A program made the position numbers and the translations under genes. The notes beneath the pieces were generated by a model, which was not told the origin of the DNA, did not search any database, and saw nothing but the letters and a program-made list of their open reading frames with translations. Below, one piece after another: positions 16,234 through 26,861 of a DNA stretch of 64,000 nucleotides. Source of the stretch: Methylotenera mobilis JLW8. Lineage in GTDB: Bacteria > Pseudomonadota > Gammaproteobacteria > Burkholderiales > Methylophilaceae. The DNA lies in NCBI RefSeq assembly GCF_000023705.1, contig NC_012968.1:1612001-1676000 (forward strand), given 5' to 3'. The stretch's first letter is position 1. Each line of letters begins with the position of its first letter.

Positions 16234-19200
16234 TCAGGATTTAGCATAGCTCCGCTTCAGAAGGATATAAGCTGCGGGCAATACGAACAGTGATAATAAT
16301 GGAGCTGTCAGCATTCCTCCTACCATAGGCGCTGCAATACGGCTCATTGCCTCCGAACCTGTACCTGTGCCAATTAAGATAGGTATCAAACCAGCTAGAA
16401 TCACTGCCACTGTCATGGCTTTTGGCCTAACCCTAAGTGCTGCCCCTTCAATCAAAGCAGCATAATAATCCTCTTTATTATTGAGTTTACCGGCAGCTTT
16501 ATAACGCGCTATTGCGTCATCTAAATACACCAACATGATGATGCCAAACTCTGCAGCCAGACCCGATAAAGCAATCATGCCCACACCACTTGCAATCGAG
16601 AAGTGATGTCCTAAGAAGTACAGAAACCATACCGCTCCTACTAATGCAAACGGCAAACTACCCAAAATAAGCAAAGCCGGTGTCATGCGCTTAAAGGCTA
16701 GAAATAACAAAATAAAGATAATACCTAAGGTCATTGGCACAACGTAACTTAGCCTTTTGGATGCTCGTTCGAAGTATTCAAACTGACCAGACCATGCAAG
16801 CGAATAGCCCGCTGGCAATTGCAACTCTTTATCCAACATCGCTTTCGCATCTTTAACAAAGCTAACCAAATCTCGATCATGAATATCTACATATACCCAA
16901 ACATTAGGCCGTGCGTTCTCACTCTTAATCATAGGTGGGCCATCAGTCACTTTAACCTCAGCCACTTCACCTAAGGGCACGGTAGCTCCTTGCTCAGTGA
17001 TGATAGGTAATGACTTTAGCTTTTCTACAGAATCACGTAACTCTCTTGGGAATCGAACATTGATTGGAAAGCGAGCGAGCCCTTCAATTTTTTCACCTAT
17101 GTTATCACCACCAATCGCAGTAGATACCAACATCTGCACATCATCAATATTTAAGCCGTAACGTGCGATTTTTAGCCTATCAATTTGCACATCAATGTAA
17201 CGCCCGCCAGTGACTCGCTCAGCAATCACCGAGCTGGCTCCTGGTACTTTTTTCATGAGCCTTTCGACTTCTTCACCCAGCTTTTCTAAGGTAGCTAAAT
17301 CAGCCCCACCAATCTTGATACCAACCGGACTTTTAATGCCGGTAGATAGCATATCGATACGGTTACGAATTGGCTGCACCCATACGTTGGCCATACCTGG
17401 GATTTTCAGTCGTGCATCAAGTTCTTTGACTAGTTTTTCAGGTGTCATACCTGCACGCCATTCATCACGAGGCTTAAATTGAATGGTGGTTTCCAACATC
17501 TCCAATGGCGCGGGATCTGTCGCTGTTTCAGCACGACCGGTTTTACCAAACACTGACTTTACCTCAGGTACGGTTTTGATGAGTCTGTCACTCAATTGCA
17601 GTATTTCAGAGGCTTTGGAAACAGACAGCCCAGGCAACGCCGTTGGCATATAGAGCAAGTCACCTTCATCCAAGGGTGGCATGAATTCACTACCAAGCTT
17701 ACTTAGAGGATATAACGTGATCAGCACTAATATTAGGGCGACGCCTAATGTAACTTTTGGGTAGTGTAAGACTTTACTGAGCAGTGGCTTATAAATGGCG
17801 ATCAAGCCACGATTGAGTGGGTTGTCATGCTCAGGTCGTATATGTCCACGAATGAAGATTGTCATCAGCACAGGAATCAATGTCACGGATAATCCTGCGG
17901 CTGCGGCCATCGCATAAGTCTTGGTAAAAGCTAAAGGCGCGAATAACTTACCTTCTTGCGCTTCTAAGGTGAATACCGGAATGAACGACAACGTGATTAT
18001 CAGCAAGGAAAAGAACAATGCCGGTCCAACTTCGCTGGCGGCATCAATAATGACTTTTATGCGCTGACTGTTATTTGGTTCGCCATGCTCATTTTTATAG
18101 TTTTCAAGCTGCCTATGGGCATTTTCTATCATCACAATAGCGGCATCGACCATGGCACCGATGGCAATGGCGATACCACCCAGCGACATGATATTGGCAT
18201 TAACGCCTTGATAGTACATGACGATAAAGCTGACCAGCACACCGATAGGCAAAGCGACAATCGCGACTAGCGCTGAGCGGAAGTGCCATAAAAATACAGC
18301 ACACACCAAGGCCACCACGATGAACTCTTCAATCAATTTGTGCGTTAGGTTATCTACTGCACGTTTAATCAGTTGCGACCGGTCATAGGTAGTTACAATC
18401 TCTACACCTTCAGGCAAGCTCTTCTTGAGGGTAGCAAGTTTGGCTTTCACTGCATCAATGGCTTCTAGCGCATTTTTCCCAGCACGCATCACAATGACGC
18501 CACCTGTCACTTCACCTTCGCCATTCAGTTCTGCAACACCTCGTCTTAATTCAGGCCCGATTTGAATGTGCGCAACATCAGACAAAAGTATAGGAGTGCC
18601 GCTATTGCTCACCATGAGTGGGATGTTACGGAAATCCTCAAGTGATTCTAAGTATCCATGCGCACGAACCATGTATTCAGCTTCCGCGGTTTCCACCACT
18701 GCACCGCCAGTTTCCTGGTTGGCAGATTGAATTGCAGACACGACCTTAGATAGAGGTATACGGTAATTGCGTAACTTATCAGGATCAACCTGTACCTGAT
18801 ACTGACGCACCATACCACCTAGTGTCGCTACCTCAGCTACACCAGGAATGGTCTTCAATTCAAACTTGAGGAACCAGTCCTGTAGTGCTCGCAGCTCTCC
18901 CAAATCATGTTTGCCACTTTTATCTACTAAAGCGTATTCATATACCCAGCCCACGCCTGTCGCATCAGGGCCCAAGCTAGGATTTGCGCCTTTGGGCAAC
19001 TTTGAGGAAATCTGGCTCAAGTATTCCAGTACGCGAGAGCGTGCCCAATATTGGTCGGTACCATCGTTGAATAATATATAAACGAAGGAGTCGCCAAAGA
19101 ATGAATAGCCACGCACAGTCTTCACACCAGGCACGGAAAGCATGGTTGTAGTGAGTGGATAAGTCAGCTGGTTCTCAACAATCTGCGGCGCTTGGCCAGG

Positions 19201-19359
19201 CCATTGGGTACGAATGATGACTTGCGTGTCGGATAAGTCAGGAATCGCATCTAAAGGCGTTTTAAGCATGGCGAATACTCCCCATGCAATCACCATCAGA
19301 GTTGCCAGCAATACCAGCAAGCGATTATTGGCTGACCAGCGGATGAGCTGAGCAATCAT
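16234..19359 (-). CDS. cusA: CusA-type Cu/Ag RND pump
   Basis: A 1041-residue RND antiporter. TM4 reads [20 protein letters not shown], the monovalent-metal (HME4, Cu+/Ag+) signature, unlike the DFGxxxDG form of the CzcA protein nearby. It carries many Met residues in the porter domain and the C-terminal [17 protein letters not shown] motif of CusA. The ATG overlaps the adaptor stop by four bases (ATGA at 19356). It exports periplasmic and cytoplasmic Cu(I) via the CusC channel. Confidence 0.9.
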   Translation of the reverse strand: MIAQLIRWSANNRLLVLLATLMVIAWGVFAMLKTPLDAIPDLSDTQVIIRTQWPGQAPQIVENQLTYPLTTTMLSVPGVKTVRGYSFFGDSFVYILFNDGTDQYWARSRVLEYLSQISSKLPKGANPSLGPDATGVGWVYEYALVDKSGKHDLGELRALQDWFLKFELKTIPGVAEVATLGGMVRQYQVQVDPDKLRNYRIPLSKVVSAIQSANQETGGAVVETAEAEYMVRAHGYLESLEDFRNIPLMVSNSGTPILLSDVAHIQIGPELRRGVAELNGEGEVTGGVIVMRAGKNALEAIDAVKAKLATLKKSLPEGVEIVTTYDRSQLIKRAVDNLTHKLIEEFIVVALVCAVFLWHFRSALVAIVALPIGVLVSFIVMYYQGVNANIMSLGGIAIAIGAMVDAAIVMIENAHRQLENYKNEHGEPNNSQRIKVIIDAASEVGPALFFSLLIITLSFIPVFTLEAQEGKLFAPLAFTKTYAMAAAAGLSVTLIPVLMTIFIRGHIRPEHDNPLNRGLIAIYKPLLSKVLHYPKVTLGVALILVLITLYPLSKLGSEFMPPLDEGDLLYMPTALPGLSVSKASEILQLSDRLIKTVPEVKSVFGKTGRAETATDPAPLEMLETTIQFKPRDEWRAGMTPEKLVKELDARLKIPGMANVWVQPIRNRIDMLSTGIKSPVGIKIGGADLATLEKLGEEVERLMKKVPGASSVIAERVTGGRYIDVQIDRLKIARYGLNIDDVQMLVSTAIGGDNIGEKIEGLARFPINVRFPRELRDSVEKLKSLPIITEQGATVPLGEVAEVKVTDGPPMIKSENARPNVWVYVDIHDRDLVSFVKDAKAMLDKELQLPAGYSLAWSGQFEYFERASKRLSYVVPMTLGIIFILLFLAFKRMTPALLILGSLPFALVGAVWFLYFLGHHFSIASGVGMIALSGLAAEFGIIMLVYLDDAIARYKAAGKLNNKEDYYAALIEGAALRVRPKAMTVAVILAGLIPILIGTGTGSEAMSRIAAPMVGGMLTAPLLSLFVLPAAYILLKRSYAKS

Positions 19360-20978
19360 GGTTTGGCTCCCTTCATGCTGCCTTTCATCTCTGGTGCCTT
19401 TTCAACACGGTCAATCATGTATTGCGTTGGCATCCCAGGTTTTTCTGGTGCTTCTGCTTTCAAATCGAACTCCACTTCATCGTCAGCTTTGAGATTACTG
19501 AGTTGCTTGCTGTCTTTAACTTTGAAGCCCATGGTCATAGATGGCCAACCAAGCTCAGCGATTGGTTCATGATTCAACGTGACATGGTTTGACTTAGGAT
19601 CTACGTCAATTACTTTGCCTCGGCCTTTGGGCATTTTTTCAGCCAACATTGCTGTGTCTTTACTCATTTGTATGTCACTGCTTTGACCCATGCCTTTATC
19701 CATCGCTTTATCTTGTTGGGAAAGTCGCGCCAACACACCAGATAGAGATGCCTCAGAATCAATTAGGAACTGGCCTGAAACCACGACATCTTCGCCTTCA
19801 GCTAAACCAGCTAAAATTTCAGTACGGCTATCTAGCTCCTGTCCTGTTTTAATTTCCACCGGACGATAACCATTCACTTCCTTCACAATCACGACTTTGC
19901 GCTTACCAGTCGCGATAACGCTTTCGGTAGGTACAGACAGCGCTTCGTGCGCTTGCCCTGTGAATTTGACATTGGCATACATGCCAGGGCGTAAGCGGTT
20001 ACCTTTGTTAGGTAATTCGATACGTACCTGCAAGGTTCTGGAGCTGTCGTTCAATATCGGATAGAGATAACCGACTTTGCCTTTGAATACTTCACCAGGC
20101 AGACTTTGTAACTGCACATCTGTGGCAATCCCTGGTTTCAATCTGGCGGCATCACGCTCAGGCACTTCTGCAATCATCCATACTTGGGAGAGGTCGGAGA
20201 TTTGTACCAATGAGCTGCCAGCCATCAATTGACCACCTTGGCGCACACCTAGCTCAGTGACGATTCCCGATGCAGGAGCATATACGCCAAACCTTGGACT
20301 AGATTTACCCGACTTCGTAATGACAGCAATCTCACCTTCAGTCATGCCAAGTAATTTGAGTCGATTGCGTGCAGCCTGTTTGAGAGAGTTATCACTGTCT
20401 ACACTGTTTAGTTCCAGTAAAGCTAGATACTCTTGCTGAGCTGCCAGCAAATCGGGTGCATAGATTTCAGCAATTTTTTGGCCTTTGCTGACTGGGTCAC
20501 CTACAGCGCGAACGGATAGACGCTCTACGAATCCTGGAATGCGCGTTTGCACTACGTAAAAGCGACGCTCGTCTGGCTCGATGCGACCTACAGCTGAAAA
20601 GGATTCACCAAAACTTTTAGTGGATACCTTCTCAAGTCTAATCCCTAAGTTCTGAGCGGTTTGTGATGAAATTGCTACGCCGCCTTCCTCGCCATTGCTA
20701 CCTTCATTGGCATATTTGGGCTCAAGCATCATGTCCATGAAAGGAGACTTACCAGGCTTATCGAACTTCTGATTTGGCACCATGGGGTCATACCAGTATT
20801 TAACGGTTTTGCCGCTACCGTCTTGAACGACTCCATTAATGGATTGGGCTATTTTTGAATCGCTGGCTGATGTATTGCTGCCCATAGGCGATTGCGCGGA
20901 CCTTTGCCCCAAAAGCCAACCTAATCCTGCAACTAGGGTTAGTAAAATTAACACTATTATTAAATGGAGTCGCTTCAT
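19356..20978 (-). CDS. cusB: CusB adaptor fused to a CusF-like domain
   Basis: A 540-residue protein. After an N-terminal anchor comes a heavy-metal-binding segment ([13 protein letters not shown] and [12 protein letters not shown], about residues 60-90). The adaptor core follows, with lipoyl motifs ([20 protein letters not shown]). The last 85 residues are a CusF-like copper domain ([20 protein letters not shown]; then [10 protein letters not shown] with the Trp and two Met ligands). Fusion of the adaptor to its copper chaperone is known in other CusB proteins. It hands Cu(I) to CusA. Confidence 0.88.
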   Translation of the reverse strand: MKRLHLIIVLILLTLVAGLGWLLGQRSAQSPMGSNTSASDSKIAQSINGVVQDGSGKTVKYWYDPMVPNQKFDKPGKSPFMDMMLEPKYANEGSNGEEGGVAISSQTAQNLGIRLEKVSTKSFGESFSAVGRIEPDERRFYVVQTRIPGFVERLSVRAVGDPVSKGQKIAEIYAPDLLAAQQEYLALLELNSVDSDNSLKQAARNRLKLLGMTEGEIAVITKSGKSSPRFGVYAPASGIVTELGVRQGGQLMAGSSLVQISDLSQVWMIAEVPERDAARLKPGIATDVQLQSLPGEVFKGKVGYLYPILNDSSRTLQVRIELPNKGNRLRPGMYANVKFTGQAHEALSVPTESVIATGKRKVVIVKEVNGYRPVEIKTGQELDSRTEILAGLAEGEDVVVSGQFLIDSEASLSGVLARLSQQDKAMDKGMGQSSDIQMSKDTAMLAEKMPKGRGKVIDVDPKSNHVTLNHEPIAELGWPSMTMGFKVKDSKQLSNLKADDEVEFDLKAEAPEKPGMPTQYMIDRVEKAPEMKGSMKGAKP

Positions 20979-21004
20979 TTTATTTCCTTAGTATTTGCGC
21001 TTAA

Positions 21005-21325
21005 TTACTCTGCGTACTTTGGAGACAGCTTCATATCCATGAATGGAGACTGACCGGACTTGCTGAAGTGTCTACCTGGCACCATTGGGTCTTCCCAGTA
21101 CAGGACTTTCTTACCGCTCGCATCTTGCTCCACATTGCTGCCACTCAGGTCATTGGCATCAATTTCATTCGGTAGCTTCACAGCAGGCTTAGCCTCCATA
21201 GGTGTTTCCATCGCGGGCATTTCTGCTTTAGGTGCTTGACTGGTGGCTTCAGTATTTTCTTGTTTAGAACAAGCGGCTACCGCCACTAAGAATGTTGCCA
21301 ATACTAAAATTTGTGTGGTTTTCAT
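21005..21325 (-). CDS. Lipoprotein with heavy-metal-binding motif
   Basis: A 106-residue protein. The signal ends in a lipobox-like VAAC (residue 19), so it is probably anchored as a lipoprotein. A Met/Pro/Glu-rich linker leads to a C-terminal segment (LYWEDPMVPGRHFSKSGQ and SPFMDMKLSPKYAE) nearly identical in layout to the N-terminal metal segment of the adjacent CusB. It looks like a separate copy of that module. It lies between cusC and cusB and probably binds periplasmic Cu(I). Confidence 0.7.
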   Translation of the reverse strand: MKTTQILVLATFLVAVAACSKQENTEATSQAPKAEMPAMETPMEAKPAVKLPNEIDANDLSGSNVEQDASGKKVLYWEDPMVPGRHFSKSGQSPFMDMKLSPKYAE

Positions 21326-21328
21326 GAT

Positions 21329-22636
21329 TTATTCCTTTTCAATTTTTTTAAATAAACGACTATCATTTAATAAATAGCCAATTTTGACGGCAGCGCGTTG
21401 CTTGTCTGTCAAAATTGTCCAGTGGTCTAACTCGATATCCAGAACATCCCGACGAGCGTCCCAGACATCACTAAGTGGCTGTTTGCCAGACTGATAGGCT
21501 GCCTGAGCGATACGTAACTTAGCTTCAGCATTGGGGATAAGTTTTATGATGTGCTCGCTTTCACGGGCTTCAGCTGCTTCAGCATCTGCCATTGCACTTT
21601 CAAGTTCAGAGGAGAGCTCACGCCGTTTGTCTTCGGTCAGCTTGCGTGCCTTCTCGACTAGTACGAGTTTTTCCGCAGTGCGGCGGTCTTGTCGATTAGT
21701 ACGATCTAACTGCAGATCAATCGAAACCTGAAAGCTGAGCATATCGCTGCGATCATTAAACCGCTTGCCATAGCCTACTTCCCAGCCCCAATTACGCTCC
21801 AAGTTGGCTTGGGCACTATCTACATCATATTGCGCAACTTTCTCTGTTTGATGGGCATTACGTACCAATGGATGCTGTTCAAGCGCTGACTGTGTAGCGT
21901 CTTGATTCAAGCTATTAGTCATCACCGGCAGTTCAGACGAGATTGGACGAGATGCAGATTTACCTATCCAGCGCGCTAGAGCAGCACGTGCTTTACGCTC
22001 ATCGCGTTGTGCAAAGATGCGCTTTTCATTGGTCATGGAGGTTTGCGTATCCATGCGCAAGACATCACTGGATTTAGCGCTGCCAGAACTCACACTGGCA
22101 GCCAGCACTTTACGCTCTGCTGTCATATCATCGACTATGCGTTGGTAAAGCTCAGATTTACGCTGCGCCTCATACACATCCAGCCAAGCCAAAGCGACAT
22201 CGCGCTCAATGGTTCTAGCAGTCGCAATTTGCTCAGTGTGGAACTGATCTGCCTCTGCCAGCATCCGGTTTGAAGCGACCTCACGTTTTTTTCGTGGAAT
22301 GATGTCTTGCGAGATTCCAACATTGACCATGGTTTGGTCATCACGGTTATAACGTAAAGCATCACCTGTTGTGACGGGAAGATTAATGACTCCAAACTTT
22401 ACTTTGGGGTCTGGCAGTTGCCCTTCTGCAATGGCCGCTTGGCGCGAAGAGGCAGCTGCATCATCAAGTGATTGCAGCAAGGGCTGGTTTTGTGTGGCTA
22501 ATTGTATGGTTTCAGCTAATGTCAGTGCTTCTTCTGCTTTCGCAGAAGCAACTTTTAAAGACAATGCCAACACCACCATTATGCTAAACCACATGCATAT
22601 TACTCTTGGCGTATAAGCCAATCTGGGGGCGTTCAT
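21329..22636 (-). CDS. cusC: CusC-type outer-membrane efflux protein
   Basis: A 435-residue TolC-family protein with an N-terminal signal region (about residues 14-34) and two OEP repeats (TLAETIQLATQNQPLLQSLD; later AAYQSGKQPLSDVWDARRDV). AGGAGAG precedes the ATG. It is the first of the cusC-lipoprotein-cusB-cusA run, whose spacings are 3, 26 and -4 bp, so the run is an operon. It provides the outer-membrane channel for the Cu/Ag pump. Confidence 0.85.
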   Translation of the reverse strand: MNAPRLAYTPRVICMWFSIMVVLALSLKVASAKAEEALTLAETIQLATQNQPLLQSLDDAAASSRQAAIAEGQLPDPKVKFGVINLPVTTGDALRYNRDDQTMVNVGISQDIIPRKKREVASNRMLAEADQFHTEQIATARTIERDVALAWLDVYEAQRKSELYQRIVDDMTAERKVLAASVSSGSAKSSDVLRMDTQTSMTNEKRIFAQRDERKARAALARWIGKSASRPISSELPVMTNSLNQDATQSALEQHPLVRNAHQTEKVAQYDVDSAQANLERNWGWEVGYGKRFNDRSDMLSFQVSIDLQLDRTNRQDRRTAEKLVLVEKARKLTEDKRRELSSELESAMADAEAAEARESEHIIKLIPNAEAKLRIAQAAYQSGKQPLSDVWDARRDVLDIELDHWTILTDKQRAAVKIGYLLNDSRLFKKIEKE

Positions 22637-22698
22637 GAGAGCTCTCCTAAACTTAAATGTGCAAATTTAGGGCGTAATTACGCCCTAATGGCAACAAT

Positions 22699-23055
22699 TC
22701 AAGCTGGAGGCTTTAACGGCGGGGATAGATCTACGGATTTTTCGGATGAGACAAAACTAGGGAATGAAGCTGTTGCAGAAACAGCCAGGAAATACTTAGT
22801 GGGCGATTCGATTACTGTAACTTGCACGAACTGACAACTTGCACCCATCGCACAAGATTTATGTTCATTACTCGATTTATGCTTGTCTTTACTCATGGAG
22901 GCTTCATGACAGTTTTTCATACCAACCATGCTATCTGAATGCATAGAAGTCATAATCGAATGCGAAGCACATGAAGTAGCGCAAATGGCTGCCAGCGCCG
23001 GGGTTGAAGCCAACGCCAGAATTAACACTATTGCAATTGCACGGAACATTTTCAT
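22699..23055 (-). CDS. Cys/His/Met-rich periplasmic protein
   Basis: A 118-residue protein with a clear signal peptide (FRAIAIVLILALASTPALA). The mature part has many possible copper ligands: CATSCASH, MKNCHEASMS, KSSNEHKSCAMGASC. The C-terminal 45 residues are plain and Ser/Pro-rich. No family is recognised with certainty. It sits upstream of cusC in the same direction, 62 bp away, and may be the first gene of the copper-efflux transcript. A copper-binding or copper-sensing role is inferred from composition and place. Confidence 0.55.
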   Translation of the reverse strand: MKMFRAIAIVLILALASTPALAAICATSCASHSIMTSMHSDSMVGMKNCHEASMSKDKHKSSNEHKSCAMGASCQFVQVTVIESPTKYFLAVSATASFPSFVSSEKSVDLSPPLKPPA

Positions 23056-23117
23056 TATGGAGCTACTCTATCACTTCAAACTTTTTTCAACAAGTTTCTG
23101 TTGGTTCAGGATTAAAA

Positions 23118-23137
23118 GTCTGCTTTGGGCTGAAAGC
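23118..23137 (+). repeat. Intergenic repeat copy 2 (diverged)
   Basis: GTCTGCTTTGGGCTGAAAGC, one base different from the core shared by the copies at 9092-9112 and 26980-27000. It lies upstream of the Cys-rich gene within the metal block. Confidence 0.6.
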
Positions 23138-23318
23138 TGCGACCACATGCGGCTCAATGCGAAATTTCGTTTAATAATTACGAATGGCAGAAAAATCAGC
23201 AAAGCAGAGAATTAGTTTAATAAAGCATTTTCACGTATTTATTATTACACAACTATTTTGAATTTAATTGATGTTAATCAACTAGCTGATGACTTGCGTT
23301 TTAGTTGTTAAGTTAGAC

Positions 23319-23729
23319 TCATATTTCGTCAATTGCCAGCTCATCGAGTATCGGGCAATCAGGGCGCTCATCGCCATGACAACATTTTACTAAGTGTGAT
23401 AATTCAGACTTCATCGCATTCAACTCTTTTATCTTTTGATCTAGCACCTCAATATGTTTGATGGCTAATGACTTGACCTTGCTGCTTGAGCGGTTCTTGT
23501 CACGCCATAAGCTTAACAATGCTGCAATTTGCTTAATTGAAAATCCTAAGTCTCTAGAGTGCTTTATAAATCTCAGCATATGAACGTCACGTTGGTTGTA
23601 GGTTCTGTACCCAGAAATCGTTCTTGATGCAGCTGGAAGTAGCTCTACCTTCTCGTAATGACGAATCATTTTTGCAGATATGCCAGAAGCATTCGCCGCT
23701 TCTCCAATATTGTAAAAGTCATTATCCAT
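23319..23729 (-). CDS. cueR: CueR-type MerR copper-responsive regulator
   Basis: A 136-residue MerR-family protein. The winged helix is at the N-terminus (YNIGEAANASGISAKMIRHY, then YEKVELLPAA, SGYRTY), a long dimerisation helix follows, and the metal loop has Cys residues in the CueR spacing (CCHGDERPDC). It activates copper genes by untwisting promoters with 19-bp spacers; two such promoters lie just upstream, one directing its own gene. It faces away from copZ. Confidence 0.88.
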   Translation of the reverse strand: MDNDFYNIGEAANASGISAKMIRHYEKVELLPAASRTISGYRTYNQRDVHMLRFIKHSRDLGFSIKQIAALLSLWRDKNRSSSKVKSLAIKHIEVLDQKIKELNAMKSELSHLVKCCHGDERPDCPILDELAIDEI

Positions 23730-23808
23730 AAAAAATCCTTACTCTAAAGTTGGGACTGAAACTCATCATCAATCTAAATGTTTATTACTGAATTTATTTA
23801 CCCTAACA

Positions 23809-23839
23809 ATGCTAATGCTTTCCACTATTGTAAGGTCAA
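23809..23839 (-). promoter_or_regulatory. CueR-type promoter for cueR and leftward genes
   Basis: On the minus strand TTGACC (23839-23834) is followed by a 19-bp spacer (TTACAATAGTGGAAAGCAT) and TAGCAT (23814-23809). The long spacer and the ACCTTAC half-site followed by a weaker GAAAGCA match the MerR/CueR promoter form. Confidence 0.65.
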
Positions 23840-23861
23840 GAAGTAATTTAATAAAAAACGC

Positions 23862-23892
23862 TTGACCTTACAATTGTTGGAAGCTTTAGAGT
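23862..23892 (+). promoter_or_regulatory. CueR-type promoter for copZ-copA
   Basis: TTGACC (23862-23867), a 19-bp spacer (TTACAATTGTTGGAAGCTT) and TAGAGT (23887-23892). The spacer carries ACCTTAC-AATTGTT-GGAAGCT, close to the CueR dyad ACCTTCC-N7-GGAAGGT. Transcription would begin near 23899, which supports the later ATG for copZ. Confidence 0.75.
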
Positions 23893-23930
23893 GATTGTAC
23901 ATTCACATTTTCTATAAAGAAGAGCCTATT

Positions 23931-24125
23931 ATGTATATATTAAGAGTACAAAATATGAACTGTGGAGGTTGTGTTAATACAATCAAAAAAACCATTCAAC
24001 AAATAGACGCGTTGGCGGTGATTGATGTTGAACTATCTACAAAAACATTACGTGTTAATTCGGCCATGCCCGAAGCAGTAATTATTCAAGCAATATCTGA
24101 TGCTGGGTTTCAGCCATTACGATAA
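23931..24125 (+). CDS. copZ: CopZ-like copper chaperone (HMA domain)
   Basis: A 64-residue single heavy-metal-associated domain. The copper site is MNCGGC at residues 9-14, and the fold pattern ends with DAGFQPL. I use the ATG at 23931, preceded by AAGAAGAG; an upstream start at 23895 would lie before the predicted transcript start. It carries Cu(I) in the cytoplasm to the CopA-type ATPase two genes downstream and possibly to CueR. Confidence 0.85.
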   Translation: MYILRVQNMNCGGCVNTIKKTIQQIDALAVIDVELSTKTLRVNSAMPEAVIIQAISDAGFQPLR

Positions 24126-24154
24126 ATTTTTATATTCTTAAAAGGAGAGTTGAA

Positions 24155-24484
24155 ATGAATAAAATATTAATTGTTATATTCACAACATTTTTGAGTTTAG
24201 CCTCTTTAGTGTCCTTAGCTAATGACGCACATCACCCAAGTAAAGAGATACAAAAGAGCTATTCTGCAAGAGGCGAAGTAGTGGCTCTGGATACTGAGTT
24301 AAGCAAAGTGAAATTAAAGCACGAACCTGTTCCAGCGCTAAACTGGCCAGGGATGACTATGTTCTTTAAAGTTGCTGATAAGTCACTATTAGATACAGTT
24401 AAAATTGGAGATCAAGTTGATTTTGGGTTCGTAAAAGTAGAAGGTGAATCCCCATTAGTCATCAATATAAAGCCTGTTGATTGA
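24155..24484 (+). CDS. cusF: CusF-like periplasmic copper-binding protein
   Basis: A 109-residue protein with a signal peptide ([18 protein letters not shown]) and the CusF fold. The ligands lie in [20 protein letters not shown] (His, Trp and two Met as in CusF). An AGGAGAG box lies just before the ATG. It resembles the domain fused to the CusB protein at 19356, so the locus carries two CusF copies. It binds periplasmic Cu(I)/Ag(I) for delivery to the Cus pump. Confidence 0.85.
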   Translation: MNKILIVIFTTFLSLASLVSLANDAHHPSKEIQKSYSARGEVVALDTELSKVKLKHEPVPALNWPGMTMFFKVADKSLLDTVKIGDQVDFGFVKVEGESPLVINIKPVD

Positions 24485-24560
24485 AGAAAGGACGTGGCTG
24501 GATACTAAACATTTTTCGATATTTGGCTCATCTGCATCAATTGTCCCAGGAGCGAAGGTT

Positions 24561-26861
24561 ATGGATATGAAGAACAATACTAATACGATGAAAGATCCAG
24601 TTTGTGGAATGAATGTTTCTGACCAGTCACAACATTCTGCAAAGCATGCAGGAGCAATGTTCTATTTTTGTAGCAATAAATGCAAAGGTAAGTTTCTAGA
24701 AAATCCAGCTCTATATCATCAACCTCAACCTGTAAATGATGACCAAATTTCAGCTGAGTTAAGCGCCAAAGGGACTATATATACATGCCCGATGCATCCC
24801 GAAGTACGGCAGGACTCTCCAGGCGTCTGTCCAAAGTGCGGCATGTCATTGGAGCCAGAGCTACCGAGCCTTGAGGAAGACGAAAGTCCGGAATTAATAG
24901 ATTTTAAACGGCGTTTTTTTTGGACATTGCCATTAACCGTTGTTGTTACAGTTTTGGCAATGTTAGGTCACAGGCTACAATGGTTTGAGATGGCGACTCA
25001 AAGCTGGATTGAGCTCATTATTTCTTTGCCGATTGTATTATGGGCAGGCTGGCCTTTCTTCCAACGAGGCGTCCAATCAATAATTAACCGTAAACCTAAT
25101 ATGTGGACCTTAATTGGTCTCGGTACTTCAGCTGCATTTATTTACAGTGTAATAGCAACAGCATTACCTGATTTTTTCCCAGATTCATTTATCGATATGG
25201 GCCGAGTGTCTGTCTACTTTGAAGCCGCTGCAGTCATCATTTCACTTACCTTACTTGGTCAGGTCCTTGAGCTTAAGGCACGATCACAGACATCTGCAGC
25301 TATCAAATCATTACTGGGTTTGGCACCTAAGTCAGCTCGTAAAATTAATACCGATGGTACAGAGCAGGATGTGCCCTTGACGCATGTGCATGTTGGCGAC
25401 ACTCTTCGCGTCCGTCCTGGTGAAAAGGTACCTGTTGATGGCGTTGTGATTGAGGGAGTTAGCGCAGTTGATGAGTCTATGCTTACAGGTGAACCTGTTC
25501 CAGTGACAAAACGCGTTGGAGATAAACTGATAGGAGCAACATTAAATACAAGTGGTACATTAGTGTTAAGAGCTGAAAAGGTGGGAACTCAAACTGTTCT
25601 TTCAAGTATTGTGCAAATGGTTATGCAAGCGCAACGATCAAGAGCACCTATGCAGCGCATTGCTGATCATGTTGCAGGGTACTTTGTTATAACAGTCGTA
25701 CTTATCTCGCTACTGACATTTTTTGTGTGGGGCGTGTTTGGCCCAGAGCCAAGCTGGGTATACGGGCTCATTAATGCTGTTGCTGTGCTTATTATTGCCT
25801 GTCCATGTGCGCTAGGATTGGCAACACCAATGTCAATTATGGTTGCTACAGGAAAAGCAGCCTCTCAAGGAGTGTTGTTCCGCGATGCAGCAGCGATTGA
25901 AAATTTCAGAAAAATAGACACCATTATTGTTGATAAAACTGGAACGCTAACCGAAGGTAAACCACGGTTTGATCGAGTATTTGCAAATCAAGGGTATACG
26001 GAAGAAGAAGTGCTTCGTCTCGCAGCAAGCTTAGACCAAGGGAGCGAACATCCTTTGGCCGATGCTATTTTGCAAGAAGCTCGTGATCGGAAACTCCGGC
26101 TAGAAAAAGTAGAAAGCTTCGACTCAATCTCTGGCATAGGTGTAAAAGGTATAGTCGGCGGAAGGTCGCTTGCATTAGGAAACAGTGCTCTGATGACACA
26201 AATTGGAGTTTCATATGAAGAGCTAAAGTTACAGGCTGAAAATTTAAGGGCGGAGGGAGCAAGTGTCATGGTGTTGGCAGTGGATGGAAATGTGGCTGGT
26301 TTATTAGCTGTTTCTGATCCTATTAAAGCTAGTTCATTAGATGCGTTAAATATCCTTAGGTCTTTTAACATTCGTGTCATCATGGCTACTGGTGATGGCC
26401 TAGTTACAGCAAAATTTGTAGCTGCTAAATTGGGTATTAGTGAGATCTATGGGGAGGTCAGGCCAGCCGACAAATTAGCATTGGTAGATAAGCTACAACG
26501 TGAAGGAAGAATTGTTGCAATGGCAGGAGACGGTATTAATGATGCCCCAGCATTGGCAAAAGCTAATGTGGGTATTGCGATGGGAACAGGAACTGATGTT
26601 GCAATGAATAGTGCCCAAGTAACGCTTGTAAAAGGTGATCTGCGTGGTATTGCGCAAGCGAGAGCAATTTCTGAGCAGACAATAATCAATATGAAGCAAA
26701 ACCTGACATTTGCCTTTGTTTACAACTCGCTCGGTGTTCCTTTGGCCGCGGGCCTGCTTTTCCCACTTACTGGATGGCTACTTTCACCGATGATAGCGGC
26801 TCTTGCCATGAGTTTGAGTTCTGTTTCAGTAATTGCAAATGCGCTAAGGTTGAAATCTTAA
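24561..26861 (+). CDS. copA: CopA-type P1B copper-exporting ATPase
   Basis: A 766-residue P-type ATPase. The N-terminus has a YHS-like domain ([23 protein letters not shown]) and a heavy-metal-binding segment ([20 protein letters not shown]) in place of an HMA domain. The core has CPC in TM6 ([11 protein letters not shown]), the phosphorylation site [18 protein letters not shown] and [11 protein letters not shown] start at ATG 24561 because AGGAG lies 8 bases upstream; the open frame further upstream begins with TTG inside the preceding gene. It pumps Cu(I) out of the cytoplasm. Confidence 0.9.
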   Translation: MDMKNNTNTMKDPVCGMNVSDQSQHSAKHAGAMFYFCSNKCKGKFLENPALYHQPQPVNDDQISAELSAKGTIYTCPMHPEVRQDSPGVCPKCGMSLEPELPSLEEDESPELIDFKRRFFWTLPLTVVVTVLAMLGHRLQWFEMATQSWIELIISLPIVLWAGWPFFQRGVQSIINRKPNMWTLIGLGTSAAFIYSVIATALPDFFPDSFIDMGRVSVYFEAAAVIISLTLLGQVLELKARSQTSAAIKSLLGLAPKSARKINTDGTEQDVPLTHVHVGDTLRVRPGEKVPVDGVVIEGVSAVDESMLTGEPVPVTKRVGDKLIGATLNTSGTLVLRAEKVGTQTVLSSIVQMVMQAQRSRAPMQRIADHVAGYFVITVVLISLLTFFVWGVFGPEPSWVYGLINAVAVLIIACPCALGLATPMSIMVATGKAASQGVLFRDAAAIENFRKIDTIIVDKTGTLTEGKPRFDRVFANQGYTEEEVLRLAASLDQGSEHPLADAILQEARDRKLRLEKVESFDSISGIGVKGIVGGRSLALGNSALMTQIGVSYEELKLQAENLRAEGASVMVLAVDGNVAGLLAVSDPIKASSLDALNILRSFNIRVIMATGDGLVTAKFVAAKLGISEIYGEVRPADKLALVDKLQREGRIVAMAGDGINDAPALAKANVGIAMGTGTDVAMNSAQVTLVKGDLRGIAQARAISEQTIINMKQNLTFAFVYNSLGVPLAAGLLFPLTGWLLSPMIAALAMSLSSVSVIANALRLKS

